Assembly (NCBI RefSeq): GCF_019112545.1 | Contig: NW_025064902.1 | Span: forward strand, 24,399-88,398 | Source: Guyanagaster necrorhizus | Taxonomy: Eukaryota > Basidiomycota > Agaricomycetes > Agaricales > Physalacriaceae | Direction: 5' to 3' | DNA length: 64,000 nt | Shown here: piece after piece, positions 38,001-51,377 of the stretch | How the letters are laid out: each line of letters begins with the position of its first letter | Position numbering within the stretch: the first letter of the stretch is position 1 | The notes under the pieces: model-generated | What the model was told of the DNA's origin: nothing | Database searches by the model: none | Seen by the model: only the letters and a program-made list of their open reading frames with translations | Program-made: the position numbers and the translations under genes

Positions 38001-39058
38001 TCATTTGCATGATGTATTGCTTGAATGTGAATGGCCTTCTGCAGGTCAACAGTGAGAATTGTCTTGCTATCTTCTATTTCTTCATTCCACCAATCTTCAG
38101 AATCTTCATTGGATAGTTCAAATAGGATTTTCCAGCATCAATATCTGGTGAAGATGATGCCTCCAGTCTTCCAGTTGATTAATGGATTGTGTTGAACCAG
38201 CCAATCATGTTCAAGAAATATTTCCTTGGTCTCCAAATTGGTTATGGCCAAGTCAGTTCATTCTGAATGATTGCCAATAGTGAGTCTAAGCTTAATGTAC
38301 TCAGTGATTGAACTGGCTTGATTCTTTGTCTCATCTGCATTGTAGACTGGGATCAGAGCAGCCATGGCCTGGATGGGAAGATTGTGCCTGATGATGAAGG
38401 CATAGTTGATGGAACTCTCAGTACACCCACTGTTGATTAATGTAGTAACTATGTGAGTGCTTCTAGATGTGAGTGTCTCAATTCAGGCCTTGGCCAATAG
38501 GTCTTATCCCAAAGTCTTGGATCATCAGATGAACTTCTGTGGTTCATACAGTTTGTTGAGCCATTTCAGAGCTCGATATCATTCTGCTTTTTGCATTCCA
38601 GTGATCATATCATGGATCACTTCTTTGGCTCAGATTTTGTGTACCCAATTTTTGAGTACAGCCTTTGCTACTGTTTCATCCTTTGTATCCTTGATGGCCT
38701 GCCAAGTCTATTTGGTATCAAAGGGCTTTAGTCAACCAATAGGGCTCTCTGCTTCTATTTGGCCTGTAGACAATTGAGTTTGTTTCTTGGCTGATGCTCA
38801 TTTGATGGCATTGAGTCTAGTGTTAGCCTTTTTGATGTTTGATGAGAATACACCAATAGAACTCTCTGCTCCCATTCAGCTCATAGGCAATTAAGGTGAT
38901 TCCTTAGATGATTCTGTTGTCTAAGTGGTAATATCAGATATATTCAAATGCACACATAATTTAGCTATAGATAGTACTACAAAGATAAAGTCAGTCTGTT
39001 CAATGGCTGTTTGTGACAAACCACTCTTTGATAATTTGGCTGAGTCAGCAGAATCACT
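35094..39058 (-). pseudogene. Element B pol, broken
   Basis: Matches element C pol throughout: protease region ~38200-38450, RT ~37300-37900, RNase H ~36600-36980, integrase ~35500-36300, and the chromodomain end near 35100-35210. No ORF exceeds a few dozen codons on this strand. Confidence 0.6.
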
Positions 39059-42000
39059 CACTGCTCAGCCCCATCTTTTACCTCCTCAGCCTTGGTATCT
39101 GGTTCTAGGTCTTTGTCCTCCTTCATCAACTCAGCAATCTGCACCTGTATGTCTTCTCAGATGTGCTTGTTCTTCTTCTGGAGGCAGTCTTATGCCATGT
39201 GGCTCTTCTGGCCACAATTGAAACACTTCTTCTCCTTCTTGAGGTGATCCATGTCCATTGGCTTACCCATTCTAGTATATGTCATACTTATACTGGTTTT
39301 CTTCTTACCATATGAGAAAGTTAGAGTCGAGCCACCAGGCTTGACAGATATGGTTGCATTGGAGATAGAGAGCTTCATGCCCTGTTTCTGGTTCTTCTGT
39401 CCTCCTCATAATAGGGTAGATGATTCCACCTTCTGCTGCTGTCTTTTCCTGTACATGGCAATGATTCATGCCTTCCATTCATTGTATCCAACCAGAATAC
39501 CATGTCTGATATTGGAGATAATCTTAAGATAAGAGGGTGGAGCTCCCATCTTCATATATTTGACTATTCATCCAGTATCAGCAATATCATCTCAGACTTC
39601 AGCAAGTTTGCTGAGTCATTCCAACTTGTCAAAGTAGTTGGTGGCCAGTTTATCTCTCATCTTGAAGTTCTTCATCTTCTATTTGTGAACTTTTTGGATG
39701 GCAGGATTCATGAACTTGTTGATGATCATCTATTTGAAGACTGGCCATGAGGGGTACCAATGGTATTGTCACATGGTGGACCAGAACATAGGAGATTGAA
39801 GGATCCACTATGTTTTGGTCTTGTCTTCCATGTAGATAGAAGCAAATGTCACCTTGTATATGTCAAGAAGGAAGTATGAGGTAAATACTTGGAAATATCA
39901 GTTGCAATTGGTTAGAAAGCAATCAATATCATTAGATGCTCCTCTAAAGAAGCAGGGTTCATATACAAGATTTGGTTTTATATTGAGAATTTGAGCATCA
40001 GTAGTGAGAGTGGCCATAGAATTTGAGATTCTGCCAGCTGGCAGGACCATCCATGCTAGCAGAGGTCCTGGAAACAAATGGAGGGAGCTGTCATCAGCAA
40101 TGGGACTCTTCAGCAGTGGTACTTCTTTTCATGTGATCTGCCCATCCTTAATAGTCCAGCCTTGGGCAGTCATAATGGAATTGTCTTCTGTGGGAGCCAC
40201 TGGAGCTGCTGGGGCTGCTTCACTGCCTTTGGCTTGATCTTTTAGAGGTTGTCCAGCAAATAGTTGCTGAATTAGCAGCCTTCATGGGTTTGAGTAGTGG
40301 CTGCTTGGTTAGGGTCAGCTTCTGGAAAGCCAAGATGCTGTGCTACAGATGGTCAAGGTGGTGAATGAGTATCAGGAAGATGCTGTTTGAATCAAAGATG
40401 CCATGTTGGATGGCTTGCTTGGCACTATACTCAGCATCCATAGCCTTGGTGTTATGCTGTACTTAGACCAGTAAGACAGCAATATAGCCATCTGGTGTTT
40501 TAAATATCTTTTATTATAAATGAAAATGGCTTATTCAGTGGCTGCATATTGTAAAATTTCTGCATGCTTGACTCTATCAGTAGCAGTATATCTTTGTCCC
40601 ATGGGCAACACCAGCCAGGTGTCATCCATCCATAACATAGCTGTACCATTTTGGTACAGCTCCAAAAAGTCCTTCTGGCATATCTTCTGCATCAACCTCT
40701 TCAATTCTTCTTGCATATGGATGCTCTATGTACTTCTCCATTCAGTTAGAGGATCCTTGACTTTCTCATTGAGATTCTCTTTCCTCTCATTATCTGTGTC
40801 CTCATTGATGGTTTTGCTCACATCCTCCTCAAGGAGGGAACTGTCATGCAGGTTGTAAACCTTCAGGATAACTGTGCTGGAGCTGCATACTGAGTCTAGC
40901 ATTGTTGGGTCTGGGTTGAGAAGTAGGCTGCCACTTGAGCTGCCTCTGCTGCTCCTTGACTGCTTCTCACTCTGCTGCTGCTGCCATTGCTCTGTGATAC
41001 TAATGGAAGTTTCAATAGAACCTAAGTCAGAGGAAAAGAGTGGTGAAGTTTCTATCAAGAAACTGCCTGATGTCTCTAGTGGGATTGATGCCCTTGTCAT
41101 CCTCTCTGATGGTTCTCCAGTCCTCTGGTATACAATCTCCTCTGATGGGGATATCATCAGTCTCTGTGATAGTATTGGTCCTATAGGATAATGAGCAGTC
41201 ATTGTCACAGTTGAGTGATGCTTGTTGGTGGACATCATCTATATGAATGACTTTCTCAGCTGGTTCTGCCTAGGGATTGGGCTTGGTGGCAGAAGTGCTA
41301 GGTTCCTGGAATAGAGTGTTGGGTATGCTGTTGGTGGTGGTTCCAATAAGCATACTGGTTCTAAGGCTCCCAGAGCCTCTCCTCTAGTCTGCTGCTTCTC
41401 ATGTTCAGAGGCATCTCTCAAAGAGAGAGTTCTCCCTCATGATCTTATTGTTGATACATGTCTGCTCCTGGAGGTACTCAGCAACATTGTTGGCATGTCA
41501 AACTTGGTCCTCTCAGTAGAGGACCAGATTGATAGTGTCAGCCTGTTGTGCTATATATAATGGCATTTATATATGGCTTGTTCTGCTTGCAGCATGGCTA
41601 GTCATATATTGCTCTAATCTGTCTGCTTCTCAGGCAGCAGCATGCTACCAGTGGCACTCATCACTATCATCATCAAAATAGGGGTCACTGCTAACCTCTG
41701 TCTTATAGTCAGTGTTTCTACTTTGTACTGATGTGATGTGTTGAGACCTGAGGCCCCTGATACTTCTGACCCCTTGAGCCATCCATGTGGCATTAAGAAA
41801 GTCTCTAGCATGGTGTCTAATGCTGATGCTAGAGACAGGGGTTGTTATTCTTGTTGCAGATACTATGCTCAGAGGATGAGATAAGGGTGTTGGATCTGGG
41901 TTGTCAAAACTCTGTAGCTCAAGAGTTTCTAAGGTCTCAGATGACTATCATCAGAGGTTGCAAAGGGTACTGGTGCTGCTACTGCTGCTTCTCTTCTCTA

Positions 42001-42115
42001 GAACACCCTTCAGTCAAGCTTCCAGAGATAGTTTTGGGTATGAGCTCTTCATCAGGTCAGAAGGACTGTCAGGTAGAGGCAGGGATGTTGTGGAGAGAGA
42101 GGTCTGGTGTGACAT
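39058..42115 (-). pseudogene. Element B gag, broken
   Basis: Begins at the ATG matching MSRQTS of element C. Readable islands include ETSGSFLIETSPLFSSDLGS (41238-40726) and the nucleocapsid knuckle KKCFNCGQKSHMA near 39190. Numerous nonsense codons. Confidence 0.6.
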
Positions 42116-42302
42116 TGTGAAGAATAGTTCTGATACATTGGAATTCTTGATAGTGATGAATAGCTCAGATGGTTACTAATTGGCATCTATGACATAGCTG
42201 TATGATCATCAATAAGCCTATCAATGTTCCAATGATGGAAGCAAGGAGTTTGAAGAACTCATAGGTAAAGTTTGGGTCTGAAGGGTTAAGCACAGGGGGC
42301 AT
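42057..42302 (-). pseudogene. Element B ORF1 remnant (membrane protein)
   Basis: MPPVLNPSDPNFTYEFFELL then ASIIGTLIGLLMIIQLCHRC, closely matching ORF1 of elements C and D. An in-frame TGA replaces a Trp codon after the membrane segment, so the copy is broken there. Confidence 0.6.
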
Positions 42303-42344
42303 TCAGTTCCTCAGCACAATTGGGCTTGAGGAAGAGAAGCTAGA

Positions 42345-42357
42345 AGCTTCAAGCTAA
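42345..42357 (-). promoter_or_regulatory. Element B primer-binding site (self-priming type)
   Basis: TTAGCTTGAAGCT (minus), a perfect 13-nt complement of the predicted RNA start at 42524-42512, which lies 35 nt after the TATA box. Confidence 0.7.
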
Positions 42358-42358
42358 T

Positions 42359-42890
42359 TGTTAAGCCTAAATTTCATGTGACTAATAACACATGATAAAT
42401 AACCACTATTTCACACTTTAGGTAAAATGATCAAATCCACTGATGCATTGTTGGCACTGTGTAGTCAAGACATTTGCAAGTTGCTTGAGATAAGATGGTG
42501 AAAAATAAACTTTAGCTTGAAGCTGGAGTTACTACAGCAAGAGCTACACTACTTATATACTAAATCATTATTGCTCTAAGAATATAACTATCTAATTGTC
42601 CTTGCTGGTGCTGTATAGCATTTTGTCCAGCATTGCTAAGCTATCTACAAAAGAGTATTATCAGCTGTTGAGCTGTTACTGCTGTTACTGCTGTGCAATG
42701 ATAAAAGAGATGCTTCTGTCATTGTGCTGCTGTGAGACTCACAGCAGTGCAGTAGAACCTGGGCAGTGCTGCTGACTAAACACTCCTATGGTTCTAAGCA
42801 CCCAGGTCTAAGCACCCTGACTAAGCAGAAATAGAGATCAATTCTGAATAAATCAAGGAAAAAGAAAAGAAAATAGGAAAAATCATAACA
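42359..42890 (-). repeat. Element B 5' LTR
   Basis: 532 bp. Contains a TATATAAG box (42559-42552) and predicted RNA start AGCTTCAAGCTAA (42524-42512). Confidence 0.85.
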
Positions 42891-42896
42891 TTAACA

Positions 42897-43180
42897 GGCT
42901 GACCTCTCTTCTTTGCATGAGTTACCAATCTCTACCAAGAAGCCAATGTCATCCACCCCAATGAAAGAGTATATGACTGTACCTCCAGTTATCACTTACT
43001 GTCTGATCAACTCCATTGAGCTAACAGCTTTCCTGTCACTGTATATTGGTTTTGATCTCTGTCAGTTATTTTTCTCTCCATTGATGATCATCTACAGGAT
43101 GATCACTTTTATGTCTTGCATTGAGAGATGTACAAGTTGGTTCCACAAAACAGTGAGATGAGCTTCTCCAACCAATTTTT
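42897..43180 (-). pseudogene. Unassigned remnant between A/B and F
   Basis: Sequence just outside element A's LTR. The minus strand reads ...VDDIGFLVEIGNSC, resembling the remnant at 27868-28340. It may be the original target site. Too decayed to identify. Confidence 0.2.
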
Positions 43181-43269
43181 CTGATGTAAGTGCTAATGTC
43201 TCTCATCTTGCAGCCAACAGCCTATATGTCCACTATGTTGTTATTTGAGACCTCTGGTTTTCTGATATA

Positions 43270-43606
43270 TTACAGTGCTCAGACACTAGTTCTCTTGGAG
43301 TTGTTGATGAGACTGATATTTCTTGACAAGCAGAATACTGATCAACTCTGAGAGTATCATGCAGCAGTGGAGGAAGCAGACAGGAGGGGTGAGTTCAGTG
43401 AAGGACTCATCTCTGAACTTGCCTCTTCTGTTGGCTCTGGACCCAGTAATCAAGGACAGTTTGCCAGCAACAGTAAAACTCCAGGTGCCATCTATCTTAG
43501 ACCTGTCCAATGACTCTCTCATAGAAGACAGCAGAGACAGTGGGAATGATGACAACCTGACTAGGGTGCCTTTTGAGATGCCCAAAAGATATTACAAAGT
43601 GGAAGA
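43270..43606 (+). mobile_element. Remnant F, left part (gag fragment)
   Basis: Plus-strand gag-like reading (LLALDPVIKDSLPA, LSNDSLIEDSRDSGNDDN, EMPKRYYKVED) aligned with gag residues of elements C and D. It is interrupted after GAAGA by element C and continues at 52147. The left end is unclear and no 5' LTR is seen. Confidence 0.55.
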
Positions 43607-44132
43607 TGTTAAGCCCAAGTCTCATGTGACTATCAACACATGATAAACAGTTCGGTACCTCGCACTTTGGATATGTCTGACTGAGTTCACTGAGGTTAAT
43701 AGCAGAAGTGAATCAAGGCTCAAGTAGTAAGAGCTCAAGAGTAGTTTGGTGAAGATAAACTTTAGTTCGAGACTGGGGTGTTACATCGAGAACTAAACTA
43801 CTTAAATACTATTCTGTTATCGCATTATAAATAACTGTTCACAAAAGATATTGTCTGCTGTAGAGCTGTTTCCCCTACCATTGCCAGGCTCTCCACAAAA
43901 GCTGTTGTCTTGCTGCAGAGCTGTGGTCATGCACTGCAATTTGGGGACAAAAGGAGCATTGTCTCTCCCTTCACAGCACACAGCAGTGTAGTAGGAGAAT
44001 GACTGGTTGGGCTGCTGAGCTAAGCATTCCCACAGTCATAAACGCTGGCTAGGCACCCTAACTAAGCAAAGATAGGAGTCATTTCTGAGGGAAAAGAAAG
44101 AAAAATAGGAAGAAAATGGGAAAATCATAACA
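43607..44132 (-). repeat. Element C 3' LTR
   Basis: 526 bp. About 95% identical to the 5' LTR; the differences I compared are all transitions. Confidence 0.9.
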
Positions 44133-44388
44133 TTACCCCCTCCTTAAGACCATCGTCCTGATGGTTAAGTTAGGGGAGACCCCCTCCCTCTGCAGGAGGT
44201 GGCTGATCTGCTGGACCCATCTATCGGAGGTTCATAAAGACTTTGGCTGTGCCATCATCTGCTCCTTTCATTGTTATGTCATGACTTTCGATCTGTGGCA
44301 GGCTGCCTGTTGATCCATCGTGTATTTGAGACACATTGCTTCTCGTTGTATGTCCCATAGTAATTTTGTTGTTTCATAGTTTGTAATC

Positions 44389-47300
44389 CTAGATGGCATC
44401 CTCCACATTCATGTTTTTCTCATTGACCCATTGATTAGATTCTGGACCGTAACCCTTCCAGCTGACTAGATAGTCAATGGTTGTTTTCATGCCTCTGCCT
44501 TGTGCTTTGACCTTTCGGGTTTTATGGTTTAGAACTTCATTGATTTCGTAATATTCTTCATCATCGATGAGTTCTGCTGGAGGTGGAGGTGGTCGTTCTT
44601 GGTTTGGGAAGGCAGGAGCCATGTATGGCATCAACAATGTTTCATTAAAAACATCATGAACTTTCCAAGTCGTTGGGAGCTGCAGTTTGTATGCGGATTT
44701 GCCAATCTTCTTGATTATTTTGAAGGGGCCTGTCCATTTGTCAGCCAGTTTTTGTTTTGGTCTGGGCAAATAAAGGTTTGTTGTATCCAATCAGACTTTG
44801 TCATTGGTTGAATATTCATGGCTGGCCCATCGATGCTTGTCATACTGCTTCTTCATTGTTGAAGCAGCTTTCTCGAGGGCTCTTTTCGTTTCTTCATGGA
44901 TCTTTGCCATTGTCGTTGCAAAGTCTGTTGATGCTGGTGTTGTTGTGTGGGCCCACCCTGTTTCTGCAACTGGTGGGTTCCATCTATAATTCACGAAGAA
45001 CAGTGTTTTACCCATTGTGGAGTGAATTCGGTTGTTATGCTGGAATGCTGTGAGTGCAAGCCATTCTGTCCAGTCATCCTGTCAGTAGCTGATGAAAAGT
45101 CACAAGTACTTTTCAATTTCTTGGTTGGCCTGTTCTGTTTGGCCATCTGTTTGTGGGTGGTATGCTGTAGAAGCATTTCTCTTGATATTTAGGAGTCGGT
45201 ACAAATTGTCCAAGAATTTGGAGATGAATTGTGGTCCTCTGTCTGAAATTACTACTTGAGGCATGCCATATTTTGCATAAACCTCATCTCGTAGTATTTT
45301 TGCCCACCCTTCAGATGTCAACTCTGTTGAACAGGCAATCAGGATGATTGCCTTCGAGAAGCAATCAACTATGATGATGATTGCATCATAGCTGTCACTC
45401 TTGGAAAGTCCGGTTATCATATCCACTGATATGTGGGTCCATGGTGAAGAAGGGATCTCGTTCAGGTGGAGTGGCACTGCTCTGAGTTGTGTTGAAGTCT
45501 TACCTCGTTGGCAAACTTCGCATGCTTTGACATATCAGGTGATATCATAACCCATCTTGGGCCACCAATATTCCCTCAAGACCAGTTCCTTGGTCTTAGC
45601 AACCCCGGGATGTCCAGCGGTCGCATGATCATAACATGTGGCGATAATATCACCACATAGTTTTTGATCCCTGAGGATGTAGATCCGTCCATCATAATGG
45701 ATCAATCCCTCTTCTTTCTTCAGCCCTCGCTCGTGGTTGAGTGATGGCACAATTCTTTGATCCCACCTGTGAGGATCCCTTGTGGCGCTCTTGATGCGTT
45801 TGTGCATCTCTTCTTCCGTTGGCATTATCATTGCCCGGAAGTGTTCTGGTCATAATAGTATGACTTCTTTGTTGTCATCTTCCCCTTGGTTATGGTCAGC
45901 TCTATGGCTGAGGAAGTCAGCCTTTTTGTTTGCTACTCCGGCCTTGTGGTGTAGCGTGTACTCATACTCAGATAGTTCCATCACCCAATGGGCTTGTCTG
46001 CGGTTAAGCTTTTGAGGTTGTTGGAAGTATCAGAGGTTTTGGTGATCGGTCCAGATCTCGAAAGTCTGGATGGCTCCAATGAGATAATGCCGCCATTCAG
46101 CAAGAGCGAGCATTATTGCTAGGAGTTCTTTGTTGTAGATTTCATAGTTGTGCTCAGTTACTGTGAGCACCTTTGACATAAAGGTGACTGGTCACCATTT
46201 ATTATTCTGTTCCTGTGATAGCACGGCTCCAATTGCGCCTTCACTGGAGTCTGCTTCCACCTGAAACTTTCCATTCTGGCTTGGAATAGCCAGGATTACA
46301 TCTTCAGCTAGTTGGCGTTTGAGGTCATTAAACGCGTCCTGTTGGGAAATTCCCCAACTCCATGGGGAATTTCTGGTTAATTGTGTCATTGGCCGAACTA
46401 TTTTACTGTAGTCCTGAATGAACCGTCGGTAGAAGTTTGTAAACCCCAAGAAGGATTGTAGTTCCTTCTTTTTGATTGGTTCTGGCCACTCGGTTACTCC
46501 TGCTATTTTGATGGAATCCATCTGAATGCTTCCTTCGCTGATGATGACTCCGAGGTACTCTGTCTCTAGTACCTCGAACTCACACTTCTCAGCCTTGAGG
46601 AAAAGTCGGTGTTTCCTCATCAAGGATAGCACTTGTCATACTATCCTTCGGTGTTCTTTCTTGGTTTTAGTCATAATGAGGATGTCATCCAAATAGATGG
46701 TGACTTTTCCGGTGGCAATGAGATCCTTGAAGATGTCATTCATCATCCACTGGAATGTGGCTGGTGAATTGGTGAGTCCAAAGAACATAACTGTTGGCTC
46801 AAACAAACTGTGGTTAGTCCAAAAAGTGGCTTTCCACTCATCACCTTCTTTGATGCGTACATTATTGTATCCCCATCGAACATCCAATTTGGTGTAGTAT
46901 TTTGCACCTCGAAGTTTATCCATTAATTCTGCAATTAAGAGAAGTGGGTAACGATTCTTGATCGTCATTTCATTCAGCTTCCGATAATCTTGTACTGGTC
47001 GCAGTTTCTCATCCTTCTTTTTAACAAAAAAGAAGGGTGATGCCATTGGCAATTTTGATGGTCAGATCCTTCCAGTGGATAAGTTCTCCTCCAAGAACTT
47101 ATCTAGTTCCTCTTGTTCGCTATTGCTAAGTGGGTAACACTTGCAATCTAGGTTGGCATTAGCATTAGGAGTTAATTCGATTGCATGGTCCCAGGGTTTG
47201 GTGTTGGGTAGTTCATCAAAATTTTCCTTCTCAAATAAATCCCGGTAGTCATGTGCCCATGTCGGTACCATCTGTTCAAATGTTTTTTCCTCCTTTTCAG

Positions 47301-48390
47301 CATTAGCTTTTGCTGCTAGGTTATTAGCATAGTGCACTGCTCAAATGCTGATGGCCCTTTGTAAGTCGACAGCGAGTATTGTTTCACCATCTTCCATTTT
47401 CTCATCCCATCGATCCTCGGAATCTTTGTCCGGTAGTTCAAATGGAATCTTCCGGCAGTGACATCAGGCAAAGATGATTCGTCTGGTTTTCCAATTGATT
47501 AAAGGGTTGTGTCTGATTAGCCAATCATGTCCCAGAAATACCTCCCTGGTTCCTAGATCAGTTACTGCCAAGTCGATTCGTTCTGAGTGGTCACCGATAG
47601 TGAGCCTGAGCTCTACATACTCAGTGATCGATCCAGCTTGATTCTTGGTCCCATCCACATTATAGACAGGAATCGGCGCTGCTGTTGCCTGAGTAGACAG
47701 TCGATGCTTGGCGACAAAAGCTTGATTGATGAAACTTCCCATGCAGCCACTGTCAATCAGGGCAGTGACTGCATGGGTAGATCGAGACGTTAATGTCTCG
47801 ATCTGTGCCTTGGTTATCAGATCTTGTCCAGAGGACTTGGTTTGTCGAATGAACTTTCGTGGTCCATGTAATTCATCAAGCCATTCCAAGGCCTGGCACC
47901 TTTCTGCTTTTTGCATCCCTGTGATCATGTCATCGATCACCTCTTTGACTCGGGTTTTGTGTACCCAATTTTTGAGTATGGCTGCTGCTGCTGCTTCTGT
48001 TTTTGCATCTTTAATCACCCACCAAGTCCATTCAGTGTCAAATGGCTTGAGCCAGGCTGTGGGGCTCGCTGCCCCTGTTCAGCCCGAAGGCAATTGAGTC
48101 TGTTTCATATCTTTAGTTTGATGAACTTTTAATGATGATGTACCTTTATTAGGGCTCTCTGCCCTTCTTTGGCCCTTCATCAGCGCTTGAGTTCTAGAAG
48201 TCGATTCCTTAGGCGATTCTGGTTTCTGAGTAACAGGGTTGGGTATATTTGAATGCATGCATAATTTAGACATAGGTGATGATACTATGGAAGATAAAAT
48301 GTCAGTCTGTCCAGCAGATTGTGGCCCGTTACTCTTGTTTTTGGCTGAGGCAATTGAATCGCCTATTGCTCAGCCTTGCCTTTTACCTCC
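44389..48390 (-). pseudogene. pol: Element C pol, interrupted by stops
   Basis: A single frame, -1 relative to gag, ends at TAG 44391-44389. Protease: AVTALIDSGCMGSFIN (DSG active site). [33 protein letters not shown] and the YLDD box. RNase H: VEADSSEGAIGAVLSQEQ. Integrase: HHCC zinc part (HATAGHPGVAKTKEL...CEVCQRGK), core with SVDMITGL, SDRGPQF and GQTEQANQEIE for the DDE triad. C-terminus: a chromodomain, YLVSWKGYGPESNQWV. Stops are TGA in place of CGA or TGG (for example the one before YVKACEVCQ). Not translatable as it stands, but the catalytic residues are intact. Confidence 0.88.
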
Positions 48391-51377
48391 TCGGGTTTCC
48401 CTTTGTCTTCGAGGTTTTTGTCTTCCTTCATTAATTCTGCAATCTGCACCTGAATCTCCTCTCTGGTGCACTTGTTCTTCTTTTGAGGGCAGTTTCATGC
48501 CATGTGGCCCTTCTGGCCACAATTGAAACACTTCCTCCCTTTCTTGAGGCGATCCACATCCATCGGCTGACCCGTTCCGGTATATGTCATGCCTGTACCG
48601 GTTTGCTTCATTCCGTAAGAAGTTAGAGTCAAGCCACCGGGCTTGGCAGATGTGGTCATACTGGGATTAGGGGGCCTCGGACCCTGTCCCTGTCCCTGGC
48701 TTCGATGGCCATAGGCCAGAGTGGTTGCTTCTGCCTTCTGCCATTGTCGTTCCTTGTACATTGTGATAATTCGGCTCTTCCACTCGTCATAGCCAATGGG
48801 TATGTCCCGGCTGATGTCTGAGATGGTTATGAGGTAATGAGATGGCAAGCCCATTTTCATATATTCGACCATTCGTCCAGTGTCAGCAACATCTTCCTGG
48901 ACCCCTGCGAGAGTGCCGAGTTGTTCTAATTCATCGAAGTAATCTGTGGCTGGCTTTCCAGCCATCTTGAATTCCTTCATCTTCTGTTTGTGGACTTCCT
49001 GGACTGCGGGATCTGTAAACTTGTCTCTGATCATTTGTTTGAAGACCGGCCATGCAGGGTATCGATGATGGTCCCTGGTAGTAGACCAGAAAGTGGGGGC
49101 GATTAGAACCCACGACACTTTGGCCTTATCTGCCATATGAGTGATGGCAAACATCACTTTATACATGTCGGCAAGGAAGTACAGGGCGAATACTTGAAAG
49201 TACTGGTCGCAGTCGACCAGGAAACGATTTATGTTGTTGGATGCTCCTTGGAAGAGGTGGGGTTCTGTGCAAAGAATTGGTTTGACTTGGAGAATTTAGG
49301 CGGCAGCATCGAGAGCAGGCATTGGGTTCGGGAGTCCACCATGGGGCAGCTGTGCCCACCCCTTTGGAGGTCCTGGGAATGAATGAAGAGATCCATCGTT
49401 GGCGATGAGGCTTCCTGGCTTTGGGACTTCCTTTTGCATGATCCTCCCATTCCTAATAGTCCAACCTTGAGCGAGCACCTCAGGGTCGTCTTCAGTTGGG
49501 GGAGGTGGTTCTAGTACTGGGGCCTCACTGCCCTCAGCCTCATCTGGAGGTGGCTGCCCAGCGAAGGGTCGCGGAAAGGGTGGCAGTCTCTATGATTTGG
49601 GATGATGCCAGGCTGCCTGTGGTCAGCTCCTGGCAAGCCAAGATGCTGTGCTGCAGACAGCTGACATAGCGAATGAGTACTGAGAAGATGCCATTTGGAT
49701 TGAAGGTGCCGTGTCTGCCATTCTGTGTGGCATTACACTCAGTGTCCACATTCTTGATGCCATTCTTCCGCTGTACTTCGGCTTGTATGGCAGTAACGGC
49801 TCCATCTGATAATGTGAATATCTTTGATTAAAGTTAAAAATGGCCTGCTCAGTGGCTGCATACTGTAGAATCTCCTCTTTTTCAATAAAGTCTGCAAAAG
49901 TATACCTTTGTCCTAAGGACAATCTTAACCAAAGATCGTCCTTCCATAACTTGGCTACCTGCTCTTGGTACAGCCAAGTGAACTCCTCCTCTCTCGCCTT
50001 GCATGCTTCCCATCGTAATTCTTCGTCTGTCATAGGTTTGAACTTCTCTGTCCAGCTAGAGAGCAGATCCCTGCCCTTCTGATGGGGGTCCACCTCCTCA
50101 GCCTCGTCGTCTGCGTTGGTTCCCTCCTCATCCTCGGGGAGGGAACTGACGAGCGGGGCATAAACTTCTGGCTGGGTCAGACTGGGGCTGCATACTGGGT
50201 CCAGCATCACTGGGTCCAGGGCAAGGAGCAGGCTATCACTCAGACTGCTCTGGCAGCTCCTCGATGCTTGTTGTTGCTCCTGGCACCATTGCTCTGTGAT
50301 ACCGGTGGAAGTTTCTGTAAAACTTTAGGTTGAGGAAAAGGGCCACGAAGGCCCCATCGAGGAACCTCTTGAGGTCGCCGGTGGGGTCAATACCCTTGTC
50401 GTCCCCCCCGATGGTGCCTCTCTCAGCTGAAATTCCATCTCCCCAGACTGGGATGTCCTCTGTCTCTGCAATGGTATCGGTCCTGTAAGATAACGGGTGG
50501 TTGTCATCAAGGTGGGACTGAGTCTCTTCCTCATGGTAGTCAGCCCAGGGGTCGGACTCACCAGTGGGAGTGGCAGGTTCCCTGAAAGGCGAGTCGGGCA
50601 TAGTGGTTCCAACAATGGTTGTGGTCCTACTACCTCCCTTGCCTCTTCTATGCTCCTCTGCTGCTCGTGCCTGGAGGTACCTCCCAAAGAGGGCGTTCTC
50701 CCTCGTAATCTCGTCGTCAATACATGCCTGGTCCTGCCTGTACTCGGAAAGGTTTCAGGCACATTGTACCAGGTTCTCTCTCGAGGGGCCTGGGACGACA
50801 GGGCTGGCTGGTTGTGTTCTGCTTGGTACCGCTCATATGCTTTCTGTTCTGCTAGTATTACCACCAACTGGGCGGTGCTCCAACCTGTCAGCCTCGGCAG
50901 CAGCAGCTCACCACCAGTGGTGCTCATTGCTGTCGTCATGCCAATAGTCGTCATCTCTGCTGTTAATGCTGTTGTGTCATGTAGATGGGGTATGTCGGGA
51001 CCCATAGTCCCTGGAACCACTGCTTCCTCAAGCCATCTGTGGGGCATCCAGAGAGTCTCGAGCATGGCACCCAAGGCTGGTGCTAGAGGTAGGAGTTGTT
51101 GGCCTGGTTGCTGTGATACTGTGCTGGAGGGATGGGAGAGGGGTGTCGGGTCTGGGTCATCGAAACCCTGCAGCTCAAGGGTTGTCAGGGTTTCGGACGA
51201 CTGCTGTTGGGGGTTGCAGGGGGTATATGTGCTGCTGATACTGCTCCTCTTCTTCTTCCCTAGCACGCCCTTGAGCCGAGCTCCCAGGGACACTTTCTGG
51301 GTTGGTTCCTTTAGCAGGTCGGAAAGACTGTCAGGCAGAGGCAGGGATGTTGTGGAGAGAGAGGTCTGGCGTGACAT
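48363..51377 (-). pseudogene. gag: Element C gag, 1004 codons, interrupted by stops
   Basis: One register from ATG 51377 (MSRQTSLSTTSLPLPDSLSD) to TAG 48365-48363. The N-terminal ~600 residues are Ser/Pro/Thr-rich with no recognised domain. The region around DEELRWEACKAREEEFTWLY is highly charged. The capsid-like part contains MYKVMFAITHMADKAKVSWV and KEFKMAGKPATDYFDELEQL. One CCHC knuckle, CFNCGQKGHMA.NC, has a TGA replacing the Arg codon (CGA in element D). Nonsense codons also occur at 50327-50325, 49625-49623 and others. The length equals that of element D exactly. Gag would form the particle around the element RNA. Confidence 0.8.

Larger units (their letters stand above)
34337..42890 (-). 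mobile_element. Element B: full-length decayed Ty3/gypsy chromodomain element
   Basis: 8554 bp between 532-bp LTRs (34337-34868 and 42359-42890), each TGTTA...TAACA, flanked by the 5-bp target duplication TTAAC (34332-34336 and 42891-42895). Order on the minus strand: PBS, ORF1, gag, protease, RT, RNase H, integrase, chromodomain, polypurine tract (34869-34881). All reading frames carry many stops. The two LTRs have equal length and differ mostly by C/T and G/A changes. The insertion lies one base from the end of element A's 5' LTR. Confidence 0.85.
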
